A stretch of DNA of 64,000 bases from Artemia franciscana (Eukaryota > Arthropoda > Branchiopoda > Anostraca > Artemiidae). Where the stretch lies: the NCBI RefSeq assembly GCF_032884065.1, contig NC_088871.1, positions 47,007,172 through 47,071,171 on the forward strand. Direction: 5' to 3'. Positions 63,254-64,000 of this stretch are shown piece by piece. A program made the position numbers and the translations under genes. The notes under the pieces are model-generated. The model had not been told where the DNA came from and made no database searches. It was given only the letters and a program-made list of their open reading frames with translations. The stretch's first letter is position 1. Each line of letters begins with the position of its first letter.

Positions 63254-63590
63254 AACAACAACAACAACAAACAAATAAACACGCATCCGTGATCTGCCTT
63301 CTGGAAAAAAATACAAAATTCCACATTTTTGTAGATAGGAGCTTGAAACTTCTACAGTAGGGTTCTCTGATACGCTGAATCTGATGGTGTGATTTTCGTT
63401 AAGATTCTATGACTTTTATGGGGTGTTTCCGCCTATTTTCTAAAATACGCAAATTTTCTCAGGCTTGTAACTTTAACGAGTAACGAGTTTTAAACTTATA
63501 TATTTAAAATCGGCATTAAAACGCGATTCTTTTGATGTAGCGCTTGATCCGGGTCACTCCTTACTACAGTTCGTTACTACGAACTGTTTG
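61925..63590. repeat. Composite dispersed repeat with two family D hairpin modules
   Basis: Hairpin module one pairs 61,925-62,003 with 62,038-62,100 (CGCTCTTTACGCTAAAG with CTTTAGCGTAAAGAGCG). Module two pairs 62,461-62,515 with about 62,585-62,640 (TACCTCGCTTTTTACACTAA with ATCTTACGTAAAGAGCGATG). Family C-like pieces (ATTTTGATCGATTGATTTTG, GTTGCCCTCCGATTTT; later ATTTTGATCCGTTGACTTTG, GGTGCCCTCC) follow each module. The C-rich part 62,760-62,950 resembles 14,395-14,580. The right end has a short palindrome CAGTTCGTTACTACGAACTG (63,567-63,586). No long ORF is present, so it is probably a non-autonomous element or the ends of a larger one. Confidence 0.6.
63194..63290. repeat. Poly(A) tract followed by (CAA)n
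   Basis: About 59 A residues (63,194-63,252) are followed by CAACAACAACAACAACAA and ACAAATAAAC. It lies inside the composite repeat after GGTCACCCCTG and is likely a slippage product. The Lys- and Phe-rich frames on the two strands are artefacts. Confidence 0.85.
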
Positions 63591-63866
63591 AAAAAGAAAA
63601 ATCTTAGAAAATCTCGGTTTTCCGGTATGAATTGACCAAAGGTGGGCCCAGGGACAAAAAAGCTTTTGAATTTGATGTCCCTGCAACTTTTATTTTTAAC
63701 ATCTAAACTTTTAAATTTTGAACATATGAACGAATACTAAATTAATACCAAGATAATGGCAAAAAGTAGAACAAAGCATACTTCGTTCATTTTGCGCTGC
63801 CTTGTGTTGAAAAAGAGATGTGATCAGCCACTGTCTATGTCTGATAACAATTTTAACCTAACATAC

Positions 63867-63979
63867 CTGATAGGCAACAGGGTGAACATCTGGTCCATGA
63901 TTAGTCGTATCCATTGTGTCACGGGTATTGCTTTGTGAATTATCATCATGGGGGCTATAGGCAGGGGGAGGCGTCTCAG
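63867..63979 (-). CDS. Mad: Mad exon: linker with PPAY motif
   Basis: The acceptor AG (TTTTTGTTTTAG) lies at 63,980-63,981 and the donor GTATGT begins at 63,866. The 113-bp exon begins with two bases of a split codon (probably Pro) and reads ETPPPAYSPHDDNSQSNTRD, TMDTTNHGPDVHPVAYQ. It ends in phase 0, matching the next exon. PPPAY is the PY motif that WW-domain ubiquitin ligases such as Smurf bind in R-Smad linkers, and the MDT and PVAY positions match Smad1-type linkers. The linker is short. The preceding exons are outside the window. Confidence 0.9.
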
Positions 63980-64000
63980 CTAAAACAAAAAGTAATTTCA

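Noticed and set aside
62931-63360. Phe-rich and Lys-rich frames of 73-131 codons
   Set aside because: They arise from the poly(A)/poly(T) tract at 63,194-63,252 on the two strands.

Overview
This is a eukaryotic nuclear window from a repeat-rich, AT-rich invertebrate genome, most likely an arthropod. Two host genes are visible, and both are bilaterian genes with spliceosomal signals. The rest is dominated by transposon debris, foldback elements, tRNA-derived SINEs, (TA)n microsatellites and two tandem satellites. There is no bacterial-style gene packing. I cannot name the species from sequence alone.

Host gene 1 (24,534-25,931, plus strand) is MON1, the Rab7 guanine-nucleotide-exchange subunit. 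Its coding sequence lies in one 465-codon block that begins two bases after a 3' splice site and is followed by AATAAA signals near 26,020. Host gene 2 is on the minus strand and covers at least 40,610-63,979. It is a receptor-regulated SMAD of the BMP class (Mad / Smad1/5). No long ORF reveals it. I found it by reading four short exons whose splice phases join exactly: 63,979-63,867 (linker with a PPAY motif), 54,924-54,726 and 53,380-53,140 (MH2 domain), and 40,769-40,610 (L3 loop and C-terminal SSVS). The MH1 exons must lie beyond the right edge. Its introns of about 8.9, 1.3 and 12.4 kb hold much of the mobile DNA in the window.

Layout. 0-14 kb: no gene recognised; a truncated SINE, several MITE-like and foldback elements, a tRNA-Lys pseudogene and tandem duplications. 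14.7-17 kb, minus strand: a LINE reverse-transcriptase remnant next to a decayed pogo/jerky-type transposase split by a SINE. 17.5-20 kb: a foldback element, a diverged minisatellite and a (TA)n tract. 20.6-23.7 kb: a CR1/Jockey-like LINE remnant (minus) and the 3' end of an RTE-like LINE (plus). 24.5-26 kb: MON1. 26-40 kb: mostly unassigned, with LINE scraps and MITEs. 40.6-64 kb: the Mad gene. Its 12.4-kb last intron holds a deleted canonical Penelope-like element (reverse transcriptase then GIY-YIG, minus strand), a nearly complete Penelope-like element of the permuted Naiad type (GIY-YIG before reverse transcriptase, plus strand) with about 375-bp flanking direct repeats, and a broken LINE. 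The two other introns each carry a satellite with a 97-bp repeat unit; one begins directly at the 3' splice site of an MH2 exon.

The most notable items are the Naiad-type element beside a canonical Penelope relative, the Mad gene hidden among repeats, the two unrelated 97-bp intronic satellites (one with a six-unit higher-order repeat), and a recurring long-hairpin module with covarying arms.
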